Source: an uncultured Ruminococcus sp. (GTDB taxonomy: Bacteria > Bacillota > Clostridia > Oscillospirales > Ruminococcaceae). From it: a stretch of DNA of 15,520 nucleotides. The stretch is from NCBI GenBank assembly GCA_910577575.1, contig CAJTOG010000046.1, forward strand, positions 1 through 15,520, in the 5' to 3' direction. Positions 7,228 through 14,769 of this stretch are shown piece by piece. A program made the position numbers and the translations under genes. The notes beneath the pieces were generated by a model that ran no database searches, was not told the origin of the DNA, and saw only the letters and a program-made list of their open reading frames with translations. Within the stretch, counting starts at the first letter, position 1. Every line of letters begins with the position of its first letter.

Positions 7228-9545
7228 ATAAAAATAAGTCTAAAGAAAAGGAATATAAATTTATTGGTAAAATTCAAAAATGTGTTTATAGTTTGTCAGA
7301 CTTTAAAGTTTATGCGGTTGATGTAAATACTATTGAATATCCAGAAATACAATTGAATAAATATCATAATTGCAGCATATCAGGTGATTTACCTGAATTA
7401 TTAACTGGTATTAAATATGAAATAACTGCAACACAACAAGAAACCAAATATGGCATAGGATATAAGGTTATAAATATAAGACGTGAAGTTCCAAAAAATT
7501 TATATGATATGAAAGTCTTTCTCAATGAAATACTTTCTCAAAAACAAGTCGAAACTTTATGGAGTGAATATCCTGATATTGTAGAAAGAGTAAAAAACAA
7601 TAGATTAGATGACATTGATTTAAATAAACTTCATGGCATTAAAAAATATACATTCAATAAAATCAAAGAAAAAATAATTGAAAATTATTATCTTTCAGAT
7701 TTAATTACAGAATTTCAAGGTTATCTAAATCTTTCTATTATTAAGAAACTTTATGAAAAATATTCTTCAGTTGAGAAACTGAAAGAAAATTTAAGAATAA
7801 ATCCTTATGATTGTCTTACTGATATATCAGGTATTGGATTTAAAACTGCCGACAGTATTCTTCTTGAAATTGAAAAAGTATCTAAAGATAATATAAATAA
7901 CGGTAAAGAACCCATAATTAATTTCACTTTTAAGTTAAAATCAAGTGAACAAAGATGTTTGGCTTATTTATTACATATATTGAAAGAAAATGAAAATAAT
8001 GGACATACTAAAATGAATTTAGCTGATTTAAGAATGCTATGTATTAATTCAATGCCTGAATGTTCACATCATTTTATTGCAGCTATAAAATGCGACAAAA
8101 TATATTACAACAAGATAACAATGGACGTTGCATTGAGAAGAACATATAAAACTGAATTATATATTGCCGATATTATAAAAAATAATATTATTAATAATAA
8201 AAACATATGGAATTATGATATTGAAAAATATAGGTATGTAAACAATACAACCATGACTGATGAACAAATACAGACATTATTAAATATATGTAAATATAAT
8301 ATAAGCATTCTAAATGGCTGTGCTGGTTCTGGGAAAAGCTGCTGTGTTCAAACGATTATAAAAATGCTTACAGATAACAATAAATCGTTTTTACTTATGT
8401 CCCCAACAGGTAAAGCGGCAAAGGTTTTATCTGAATACACGAAAGAAGAAGTTAAAACTATACATAGAGGTCTTGGATATAATCCTACAGAAGAATATCC
8501 GTGGACTTTCAATGAGAATAATAAGTTAGAAACTGACATTGTAATTATAGATGAATTTTCAATGGTGGATATATTTCTTTTAGAAAAACTTTTGAATGCC
8601 ATAAATTTTAAAAAAACCAAGCTTCTGTTAATAGGAGACTCTTATCAATTACCTTCAGTAGGTGCAGGAAATTTACTTCATGATTTTATACAAAGCAAAA
8701 TTATACCAACAAATACATTGACTCAAATCTTTCGTTATAATGAAGGCGGTTTGATGAAGATTGCTACTGATGTGAGACTTTGTAAAATTTATTTAAACAA
8801 GGAGATGAAATCACAACTTACAACCTTTGGTGAAAATAAAGACTATACTTTTATTGATGTAGCTCCTGACCAAATTTCTAAAAATGTTATTGCTCTTTAT
8901 AAAAAGCTCATTGACAAAGGAAATCATATTGAAGATATTCAAATACTTACAGCAAAAAATGTCGGTGAATGTGGTACAGCTGTTTTAAACAATATGATAC
9001 AAAAAGTTGCAAATCCTAATTACGGAAGTGAAATTTGTATAAAATCAGGAGACACAACATTTTATAAGGGCGACTTGATAATACAGAAAATTAATAATTA
9101 TCATGCTGAAATTTTTACTGAAAATCCATTAAACAATTTATTTGAATCAGAAGAATCTGATTTATTGGATACTAAAAAAAATACAGCTTTTGTTGCCAAT
9201 GGTGAATCCGGTGTGATTAAAGAAATATCCAATTCGTGTGTAATAATTAATTTTGACGGAATATGTGTAAAATACAATCGAAATGATATGTGTATGGTGA
9301 ATTTAGGATATGCTATAACCATTCATAAATCACAAGGGTCAGCTTTTAATAACATTATTGTTTGTACTCCTCAAAGCCATAGTTTTATGCTTAATTCCAA
9401 TATTTTATATGTAGCACTTACCCGAATGAAAAAACGTTGTTTCCATTTAGGGACTTTGCAGACTGTCAATATTGCTATAAAGAAAAAAGCGAATTTAGAA
9501 CGTAATACTTTTATTCAACAACTTTTAAAAATTAATAAAATTTGA
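7224..9545 (+). CDS. RecD2-like 5'-3' DNA helicase (superfamily 1B)
   Basis: ATP-driven DNA unwinding enzyme of 773 residues, the usual length for RecD2. The N-terminal third has helix-hairpin-helix DNA-binding elements, with ISGIGFKTADSI at about 201-212, as in RecD2 rather than the RecBCD subunit RecD. The motor has Walker A GCAGSGKS (365-372), a PTGKAAKVL motif Ia, Walker B VIIDEFSMVD with Asp443 and Glu444, GDSYQLPSVGAG (motif III), QIFRY (motif IV), and near the C-terminus ITIHKSQGSAF (motif V) and YVALTRMKK (motif VI). Its ATG overlaps the polymerase stop (ATGA at 7224-7227), so translation is coupled and the two proteins are probably made in related amounts. It likely serves in fork restart or recombination. 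No RecB or RecC partner is in the window. Confidence 0.93.
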   Translation: MNKNKSKEKEYKFIGKIQKCVYSLSDFKVYAVDVNTIEYPEIQLNKYHNCSISGDLPELLTGIKYEITATQQETKYGIGYKVINIRREVPKNLYDMKVFLNEILSQKQVETLWSEYPDIVERVKNNRLDDIDLNKLHGIKKYTFNKIKEKIIENYYLSDLITEFQGYLNLSIIKKLYEKYSSVEKLKENLRINPYDCLTDISGIGFKTADSILLEIEKVSKDNINNGKEPIINFTFKLKSSEQRCLAYLLHILKENENNGHTKMNLADLRMLCINSMPECSHHFIAAIKCDKIYYNKITMDVALRRTYKTELYIADIIKNNIINNKNIWNYDIEKYRYVNNTTMTDEQIQTLLNICKYNISILNGCAGSGKSCCVQTIIKMLTDNNKSFLLMSPTGKAAKVLSEYTKEEVKTIHRGLGYNPTEEYPWTFNENNKLETDIVIIDEFSMVDIFLLEKLLNAINFKKTKLLLIGDSYQLPSVGAGNLLHDFIQSKIIPTNTLTQIFRYNEGGLMKIATDVRLCKIYLNKEMKSQLTTFGENKDYTFIDVAPDQISKNVIALYKKLIDKGNHIEDIQILTAKNVGECGTAVLNNMIQKVANPNYGSEICIKSGDTTFYKGDLIIQKINNYHAEIFTENPLNNLFESEESDLLDTKKNTAFVANGESGVIKEISNSCVIINFDGICVKYNRNDMCMVNLGYAITIHKSQGSAFNNIIVCTPQSHSFMLNSNILYVALTRMKKRCFHLGTLQTVNIAIKKKANLERNTFIQQLLKINKI

Positions 9546-9556
9546 ATTTTATCTTT
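9535..9556 (+). terminator. A/T palindrome at end of helicase gene, possible weak terminator
   Basis: ATAAAATT (9535-9542) and AATTTTAT (9545-9552) form an inverted repeat across the helicase stop codon, followed by CTTTT. The stem has no G-C pair, so it would be feeble. Its position just ahead of a strong promoter makes a transcription boundary plausible. Confidence 0.25.
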
Positions 9557-9562
9557 TAACAC

Positions 9563-9591
9563 TTGACAAATAAAAAAATATATGGTATACT
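9563..9591 (+). promoter_or_regulatory. Vegetative sigma factor promoter with extended -10
   Basis: TTGACA (9563-9568) is a perfect -35 box, followed after exactly 17 bases by TATACT (9586-9591), one base from consensus, with TGG directly before it giving an extended -10 (TGn). This is the best promoter in the window and lies 36 bases ahead of the lipoprotein gene. It should be read by the housekeeping sigma factor of the host, and it probably drives the whole 9628-14752 cluster since no terminator is evident inside it. No clear operator sequence is visible around it. Confidence 0.85.
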
Positions 9592-9627
9592 AATAATGTA
9601 AACTATATTTATAATTAAGGAGAAAAA

Positions 9628-10416
9628 ATGAAATTTAAAAATGATAAATCAAAGCTAATATTTCTTATATGTGTATCAATAATTTTGCAGGTTGGCTGTG
9701 TAAATAAAGAAAATAAAAATGAAATTTTTGTTGACAATACTAACAAATTTACATCTGTTAAAAATCAAGGAAATAAAATAGTATCTGAAAATACAACTGC
9801 AATCACAACACAAAAGACATCAACTACAAATGTAAATAATATTAGTCAAACTTCTGCAACTACAGCAAATGTATCTGCAATATCGTCTAAATTAATAGAA
9901 AATGTTTCTGAATACTATACTGAAATTTCGACTGAAATAATTAATTCCAACTTATTTACAACAAAAACAATAAATGTAACTTCGGCTGATTATATTAACA
10001 AAATTACATCTAATGCAAATTATAGTATAATTCAAACAGAAACATCAACATCACCTGTTCCGAAAGTCGAATCATTAATAACTGAATCAGAAAGAATCCT
10101 TCTTTGTAATTTAGTTGGCAGAGAATACGGTTCGGATTATCATGGCAACACAAACGTTCCAATAACTCTTTACGAAAAAGGACAGGTAGTTGCAGTTGTT
10201 ATGAATAGAGTAAATAGTGATGAATTTCCTAATAACATTTACGATGTTATTACACAACCTAATCAATTCTCTGGATATTTACCTAATGATACTTATTCAT
10301 ATCAAGTAACACAAAGCGTAATTGATTCTGTTGATTATTATTTTGAACACATAGAAGAATACTCGCCTGATATACTTTATTTTGAAGGTGATGGCTCATA
10401 TAATTATTTTTATTAA
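9628..10416 (+). CDS. Predicted lipoprotein with SleB-like cell-wall hydrolase domain
   Basis: A 262-residue protein probably exported and anchored to the membrane. The start has AAGGAG 7 bases upstream. Lys-rich residues and a hydrophobic core (LIFLICVSIIL) lead to LQVGC, a lipobox-like site with Cys24, though Gln at -3 is unusual. Residues about 40-150 are low-complexity and rich in Thr, Ser and Asn, like a wall-spanning linker. The C-terminal 110 residues resemble the SleB/CwlJ (Hydrolase_2) peptidoglycan hydrolase family: LLCNLVGREYG with the catalytic-type Glu166, VVAVVMNRV, FPNNIYDVITQPNQFSGY and a final YFEGDGSYNYF. The domain looks complete. It is the first gene behind the strong promoter and has no evident role in nucleotide metabolism. 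Possible roles are remodelling the host wall, aiding lysis or blocking later phages; none can be decided from sequence. Confidence 0.75.
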   Translation: MKFKNDKSKLIFLICVSIILQVGCVNKENKNEIFVDNTNKFTSVKNQGNKIVSENTTAITTQKTSTTNVNNISQTSATTANVSAISSKLIENVSEYYTEISTEIINSNLFTTKTINVTSADYINKITSNANYSIIQTETSTSPVPKVESLITESERILLCNLVGREYGSDYHGNTNVPITLYEKGQVVAVVMNRVNSDEFPNNIYDVITQPNQFSGYLPNDTYSYQVTQSVIDSVDYYFEHIEEYSPDILYFEGDGSYNYFY

Positions 10417-10437
10417 TGAAAGGAATGAGAAAATAAA

Positions 10438-10638
10438 GTGATTAAAATATATTCAACAGGTTGTCCAAAATGCTCAGTCTTGTTGAAGAAGTTCGATAAA
10501 AATAATATTAAATATCAAATTGTTTCTGATATAGATGAAATTAAATCTCTTAATATCACTACAATTCCAATGGTGTTATTGGATAATGGTAATCTTATAG
10601 ATTTTAACGAAGCTATAAAATGGTTAAAGGAGCAGTAA
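10438..10638 (+). CDS. Glutaredoxin/NrdH-like redoxin (CPKC)
   Basis: A 66-residue thioredoxin-fold protein beginning at GTG 10438, with AAAGGAATGAG at 10419-10429 upstream. The strand IKIYSTG leads to the active-site pair C9-P-K-C12, and TTIPMVLLDNG contains the cis-proline Pro44 that faces the active site. The small size, and CPKC rather than a CPYC motif, fit short glutaredoxin-like redoxins that reduce ribonucleotide reductases. The nrdD gene starts one base after its stop, strongly suggesting that it is the direct electron donor of NrdD. It would itself be reduced either by host thioredoxin reductase or, more interestingly, by the FTR-like domain encoded at 13064. Confidence 0.85.
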   Translation: MIKIYSTGCPKCSVLLKKFDKNNIKYQIVSDIDEIKSLNITTIPMVLLDNGNLIDFNEAIKWLKEQ

Positions 10639-10639
10639 A

Positions 10640-12565
10640 ATGGAAATTACAATAAAATTGAACAAAGATTTTGAAAGATGTCTTGAAAGTTTAAAAAGGA
10701 AATATGGTGAAGATTTTGAATATATAAATGGTCTACACCCAACTCAACTTGATTGTTCTGAGTTTTTAAATAAATTTACACAACAAGATACTATGGCTGA
10801 TGCAACCATAGACCCTAATGCAAATACTAATCATAAAGATATAAGAAGTTTTATTACTGAAAAGGGTAAAAGCGAAGATAAACTTTTCGGATTAAATAAA
10901 ATATTTCTTGAAATAAAAAAACAATGGGGATTAAAAACTGCCAAACAATGGCTTGAACAAGAATTTAACAAAGGATTTTATCTAAATGATTCTGCATCAG
11001 CTTCATACTTTCCTTATTGTTGGTCTAATGATTTGACTCGACTTGCTACTGAAGGACTTTTCTTTTTGAAAGGATATAACAATAAACCACCTAAACATTT
11101 AACTACATACTTTGATGATGTCATTGAATTTATTTCGTTTTTAGGTAATCGACAATCAGGTGCAGTAGGCATGCCAAATGTACTTATTTGGGCATGGTAT
11201 TTTTGGAATAATGACATAAAAAATGGATATTATCTCAAAGACCCTTATACTTATTTAAGACAAAATTTTCAAAAATTTATTTACAGACTCAATCAACCCT
11301 TTTTAAGAATAGACCAATGTGCTTTTACAAATATTTCAATTTTTGACAGACCTTATCTTGAATCATTATTTGGTGGTGTAGAGTTTCCAGATGGTACATT
11401 TGCTATTGATTATATAGAAGATTTTATCAAATGCCAAAAAATTTTTATGGAAGTTATAAGTGAAATAAGAGAAGATAATATGTTTACTTTCCCTGTTTTA
11501 ACATACAGCCTTCTTTATAAAAACAATCATTTTGTAGATGAAAATTTTGCTCGTTGGTGTTCAGAACATAATATTAAGTGGTCTGATTCTAATTTTTTTG
11601 TAAGTGATAATGTAGGAATTTTAAGTAATTGTTGTCGTTTGCTTAATGAAACCAAAAAATTAAATGCTTTTATAAATTCTATAGGCGGAACAGCATTATC
11701 GGTTGGTTCGTGTCGTATTAGCACTATTAATCTTGTACGCATAGCCTATGAATCTAAATTCAATAAAAATAAATATCTTGATATTTTAAAAGAAAGAGTT
11801 CTGCTTAATTGTAAAGCTCTTTATAGTATGAGATATATATTAAAAAGAAACATTGAAAAGGGACTTTTGCCTAATTATCAAAATGGTGCAGTAGAGCTTG
11901 ACAAACAATTCTGCACAATCGGTGGCATTGGTATTTTTGAGGTAATGGACTTGTTTGGTTTCATAAATACAGATGAATTTGGTAATAAATCATATTCAGA
12001 TGAAGCAATCGAATTTACTACCGAAATCCTTGATGTTATCAATAATGTCAAAGACAGTTTCAAATGTGACTTCACTTTTAACCTTGAAATGATACCTGCT
12101 GAAAATTGTGCAGGTGTTATGTGCCAAGCTGATAATCTGCTTTACGAACAAAATAATTATTTTATATATTCTAATCAATGGATTCCACTTATTGAGAAAT
12201 GTACTATTCAAGAAAAATGTAAATTAGGAAGTTTATTTGATTCTAAATGCGGCGGTGGTTGTATATCACATATTGATATACAAAATAGATTTCCAACAAA
12301 AGAATCTGCTTGGGATATGTTGAATTATATAGCATCACAAGGAGTTATGTATTTTGCATTCACAACCAAAATTTCAGTTTGCGAAGAACGACACGCTTTT
12401 ATAGGAACACACAACTGTCCCAAATGCGGCAAACCTGTAATTGACCAATATGCCCGAGTAGTAGGATTCTATACTCCGGTAAGTAATTATCAAAAAATCA
12501 GAAAGCAAGAATTTAATTTAAGGCATTGGTATGATGTTTTAATTAATGACAGTATGATTAAGTAA
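10640..12565 (+). CDS. nrdD: Anaerobic (class III) ribonucleoside-triphosphate reductase
   Basis: Reduces ribonucleotides to deoxyribonucleotides using a protein glycyl radical, strictly without oxygen. The 641-residue protein ends with the radical motif ARVVGFYTPVSN (radical glycine Gly609), preceded by a zinc site from Cys581, Cys593 and Cys596, with His585 or a nearby residue taking the place of the fourth cysteine. Upstream are FTNISIFDRP, ILSNCCRLLNE (Cys331/Cys332, where I place the thiyl-forming cysteine) and SYFPYCWSNDL (Cys127). The N-terminus lacks an ATP-cone regulatory domain, present in many NrdD proteins of 700 residues or more, so dATP feedback inhibition may be absent. That would suit a phage wanting high dNTP levels. 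With a CPKC redoxin gene one base upstream, it probably takes electrons from a redoxin rather than from formate. The activase gene follows after 4 bases. Confidence 0.93.
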   Translation: MEITIKLNKDFERCLESLKRKYGEDFEYINGLHPTQLDCSEFLNKFTQQDTMADATIDPNANTNHKDIRSFITEKGKSEDKLFGLNKIFLEIKKQWGLKTAKQWLEQEFNKGFYLNDSASASYFPYCWSNDLTRLATEGLFFLKGYNNKPPKHLTTYFDDVIEFISFLGNRQSGAVGMPNVLIWAWYFWNNDIKNGYYLKDPYTYLRQNFQKFIYRLNQPFLRIDQCAFTNISIFDRPYLESLFGGVEFPDGTFAIDYIEDFIKCQKIFMEVISEIREDNMFTFPVLTYSLLYKNNHFVDENFARWCSEHNIKWSDSNFFVSDNVGILSNCCRLLNETKKLNAFINSIGGTALSVGSCRISTINLVRIAYESKFNKNKYLDILKERVLLNCKALYSMRYILKRNIEKGLLPNYQNGAVELDKQFCTIGGIGIFEVMDLFGFINTDEFGNKSYSDEAIEFTTEILDVINNVKDSFKCDFTFNLEMIPAENCAGVMCQADNLLYEQNNYFIYSNQWIPLIEKCTIQEKCKLGSLFDSKCGGGCISHIDIQNRFPTKESAWDMLNYIASQGVMYFAFTTKISVCEERHAFIGTHNCPKCGKPVIDQYARVVGFYTPVSNYQKIRKQEFNLRHWYDVLINDSMIK

Positions 12566-12569
12566 TTTT

Positions 12570-13052
12570 ATGAAAATCAAAGGAATCGTAGATGAAGATT
12601 TTGTGAATTTCAAAAGAGCATCAATGTTTATCGGATTAGGAACGTGCAATTGGAAATGTTGTATTGAAAATAATATGTCAATTTCAATATGCCAAAATTC
12701 AGAATTAGCAAAGCAAAAAGATATAGATGTATCTGTAGATAAAATATTTTACAGATACATAACTAATCCAATAACATCTGCTATAGTGATTGGCGGTTTA
12801 GAACCATTCACTCAAAAAAAAGATATTGTGAATCTAATTAAACATTTTAGAATTAATTATTGCAATGATTGTTTTATTATATACACAGGATTTTATGAAT
12901 ATGAAATTCAAGAGGAAATCAAAATGTTAAAGAAATATTCCAATATAATCTTAAAAACAGGCAGATATATCCCTAACCAAAACCCACATTTTGACAAACT
13001 GTTAGGAGTTAATCTTGCAAGTGATAATCAGTATGCCATAAAAATAAGTTAA
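12570..13052 (+). CDS. nrdG: NrdG-like radical-SAM activase of NrdD, atypical cysteine motif
   Basis: Expected to use a [4Fe-4S] cluster and S-adenosylmethionine to place the radical on Gly609 of NrdD. The 160-residue length and the position 4 bases after nrdD fit NrdG. The cluster motif is unusual: instead of CxxxCxxC it has C26-NWK-C30-C31 and the next cysteine only at C41 (in ISICQNSEL), so the spacing is C-x3-C-x10-C, with Cys31 also available. IVIGGLEPF at about 72-80 matches the SAM-binding GGE motif of radical-SAM enzymes, and FIIYTGF near residue 105 the next strand. Related NrdD partners of this shape appear to occur in clostridia and their phages. No ribosome site precedes the ATG, so translation probably depends on ribosomes finishing nrdD. 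Confidence 0.82.
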   Translation: MKIKGIVDEDFVNFKRASMFIGLGTCNWKCCIENNMSISICQNSELAKQKDIDVSVDKIFYRYITNPITSAIVIGGLEPFTQKKDIVNLIKHFRINYCNDCFIIYTGFYEYEIQEEIKMLKKYSNIILKTGRYIPNQNPHFDKLLGVNLASDNQYAIKIS

Positions 13053-13063
13053 GGAGATAAAAT

Positions 13064-13804
13064 ATGAACTTGAAAATAATTAAGAATCCAAATGAAAAAA
13101 TTTATAATGATGTAACCGAAGCGGTGATTGAAAACAATAATTACTGCCCTTGTAAAATTGAAAAAATACCTGAAAATAAATGCCCTTGTAAGGAATTTAG
13201 GGAACAAGATACGGAAGGTTATTGTCATTGTGAAAGATTTATAAAGGTCAAAATAGATAATGAAAATATTAATTCACCAAGAATAGCAAAATTTGAAAAA
13301 GTATCTTTTGAACAATTTAAAGAAGATTGGCTTAGTCTGTTCCCATATAGTGATAATGATAAAATTTATAGTATATGGTCTAATATAAAGCCGCCTAAAA
13401 GAGCAACAAAAGGTTCTGCTGGTTATGACTTTTACACTCCGTTTAATTACAACTGTATAATTGAAGCCAAAGAAACTGTTATAATCCCTACCGGTATTCG
13501 TTGTAAAATGAACGAAAATTATGTATTACAAATATATCCTCGTAGTAGCTATGGATTTAAATATGGAGTACATCTTGCAAATACTGTAGGAATTATAGAT
13601 AGTGATTATTACTACTCTGATAACGAAGGGCATATATTTATCAAATTAATTAATGACAGTTTATTAGCACAAGACATTGCGATTCATCAAGATACAACTA
13701 TTTGTCAAGGTGTTTTCATACAATATGGAATTACATTTGATGATGAGGCATATACAATCAGAAATGGAGGTTTAGGCAGTACAAGCAAGAAAAAAATAAT
13801 ATAA
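13064..13804 (+). CDS. Fusion of an FTR-like disulfide reductase domain with dUTPase
   Basis: One 246-residue reading frame with two parts, behind AAGGAG (13051-13056). Residues 28-56 carry CPC (28-30), CPC (40-42) and CHC (54-56), the cysteine signature of the catalytic chain of ferredoxin:thioredoxin reductase. In that family four of these cysteines hold a [4Fe-4S] cluster and one from the first and one from the last motif form the redox disulfide. Here the gaps are 9 and 11 residues rather than 16 and 8. From about residue 75 a dUTPase begins (RIAKFEKVSFEQF, like a known N-terminal extension) with all five trimeric-dUTPase motifs: SAGYDFY (118-124), PRSSYG (159-164), NTVGIIDSD (173-181), the Gln-containing TICQGVFIQYG, and GGLGSTS (235-241). 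It would convert dUTP to dUMP and pyrophosphate. No internal start or frameshift separates the halves. The reductase half probably reduces the redoxin at 10438. Confidence 0.85.
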   Translation: MNLKIIKNPNEKIYNDVTEAVIENNNYCPCKIEKIPENKCPCKEFREQDTEGYCHCERFIKVKIDNENINSPRIAKFEKVSFEQFKEDWLSLFPYSDNDKIYSIWSNIKPPKRATKGSAGYDFYTPFNYNCIIEAKETVIIPTGIRCKMNENYVLQIYPRSSYGFKYGVHLANTVGIIDSDYYYSDNEGHIFIKLINDSLLAQDIAIHQDTTICQGVFIQYGITFDDEAYTIRNGGLGSTSKKKII

Positions 13805-13844
13805 AATATGATATTATTAAAAAATTGTTTTAAAATTTACAGAA

Positions 13845-14162
13845 ATGATTAAAATGCATAAATATAATAGTATTCCGGCTGATGCTATCAAAATTAATTA
13901 TACAAATAAAGATTTTGATGATTTTTTTACATATCAATTTGAAAAATTAGAACATAGACAAGTATATTATAAATGCAATGATACGAGAAATAGGTTTTTA
14001 GATTTAGAAATATTTTGGATAGACGAAATAAATGGTCTTGGATTTGGACTTTTGAACAACAACAATGAAAATCTTGTACAGGCATATCGTTTTGGTAGTA
14101 ACGAAGCATGGCATAAATTCAAAATGGAATTTGCATTACAATTTGCAAAAGATGATTTTTAA
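13845..14162 (+). CDS. Hypothetical protein, 105 residues
   Basis: I do not recognise this protein. It is soluble-looking, rich in Asn, Asp, Phe and Tyr, with no membrane segment, signal peptide or cysteine pair (only one Cys). It alternates predicted strands (QVYYKC, FLDLEIFWIDEI, GLGFGLL) and a C-terminal amphipathic helix (EAWHKFKMEFALQF), so it could be a small alpha/beta fold. ATG 13845 has no ribosome site; ATG 13854, three codons on, is an alternative with no better signal. It lies between the dUTPase and the ThyX-like gene on the same strand, so it is probably co-transcribed with the nucleotide genes. Its role is unknown. Confidence 0.65.
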   Translation: MIKMHKYNSIPADAIKINYTNKDFDDFFTYQFEKLEHRQVYYKCNDTRNRFLDLEIFWIDEINGLGFGLLNNNNENLVQAYRFGSNEAWHKFKMEFALQFAKDDF

Positions 14163-14188
14163 AGTAAAACATATTTAGGAGTGTGAAT

Positions 14189-14752
14189 ATGGTAATAAAT
14201 AATATCCGTGTTTATGGTTTAAAAAATTCTGTCCGTGGAAGCAAGTTCCCAATGGCTACAGATGTAAAAAAACTTGATTCAGAAATCACAAACAGAACTA
14301 TAACGCTCGGAAGAAGCCAAATAGGAACAGGACATGATAATTTTCTAAATGGAATCATTGTTCAATTTGATTTGACTTTTACAATTAAAGCATGGACTGA
14401 AGCTGAAAGATACCATTTCTTTGATTTTGTTTCCAGCCAATCAACAATGCATAAAATCGCTTCATTTGAATTAGACAACCAATATATAAAATATGTAGAT
14501 AAACGTATTATTGCAATTATGAACGAACTTAAAGACAGATATAATGAGACTAAAAATACAGAAGATTATTTGAAACTGATTTATTCTAATCCTTGTGGAT
14601 TTAAACTTACTGCCGCAATGACAACAAATTACAGGCAACTTAAAACAATTTACTATCAACGTAAAAACCACAGATTGCCAGAATGGAGAAAGTTTTGTGA
14701 ACAAATCAAAAAGTTGCCTTATTTTAAGGAATTAATATTAGAGGAAAACTGA
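14189..14752 (+). CDS. Divergent ThyX-like protein (possible flavin-dependent thymidylate synthase)
   Basis: A 187-residue protein. ATG 14189 has AGGAG (14177-14181) 7 bases upstream; a GTG two codons earlier is too close to that site. By eye it follows the layout of ThyX. GHDNFLNG (His49) is followed by a strand-rich stretch, VQFDLTFTI. AERYHFFDFVSSQSTMH (Arg74 to His88) takes the place of the RHRxxSxNxxSxRY signature. Near the C-terminus TNYRQLKTIYYQR (Asn147, Arg149) and EWRKFCEQI resemble the NxRxLxxFxxLR...QxEIRxYA block of ThyX. The distance from His49 to Arg74 equals what I recall for His53 and Arg78 in Thermotoga maritima ThyX. ThyX makes dTMP from dUMP with FAD and methylenetetrahydrofolate, the step missing after dUTPase here. 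However the central RHR is RYH, so activity is uncertain and the relation may be structural only. Without that relation it is a conserved-looking phage protein of unknown function. Confidence 0.5.
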   Translation: MVINNIRVYGLKNSVRGSKFPMATDVKKLDSEITNRTITLGRSQIGTGHDNFLNGIIVQFDLTFTIKAWTEAERYHFFDFVSSQSTMHKIASFELDNQYIKYVDKRIIAIMNELKDRYNETKNTEDYLKLIYSNPCGFKLTAAMTTNYRQLKTIYYQRKNHRLPEWRKFCEQIKKLPYFKELILEEN

Positions 14753-14769
14753 CAAAGGAGACTTTAATT

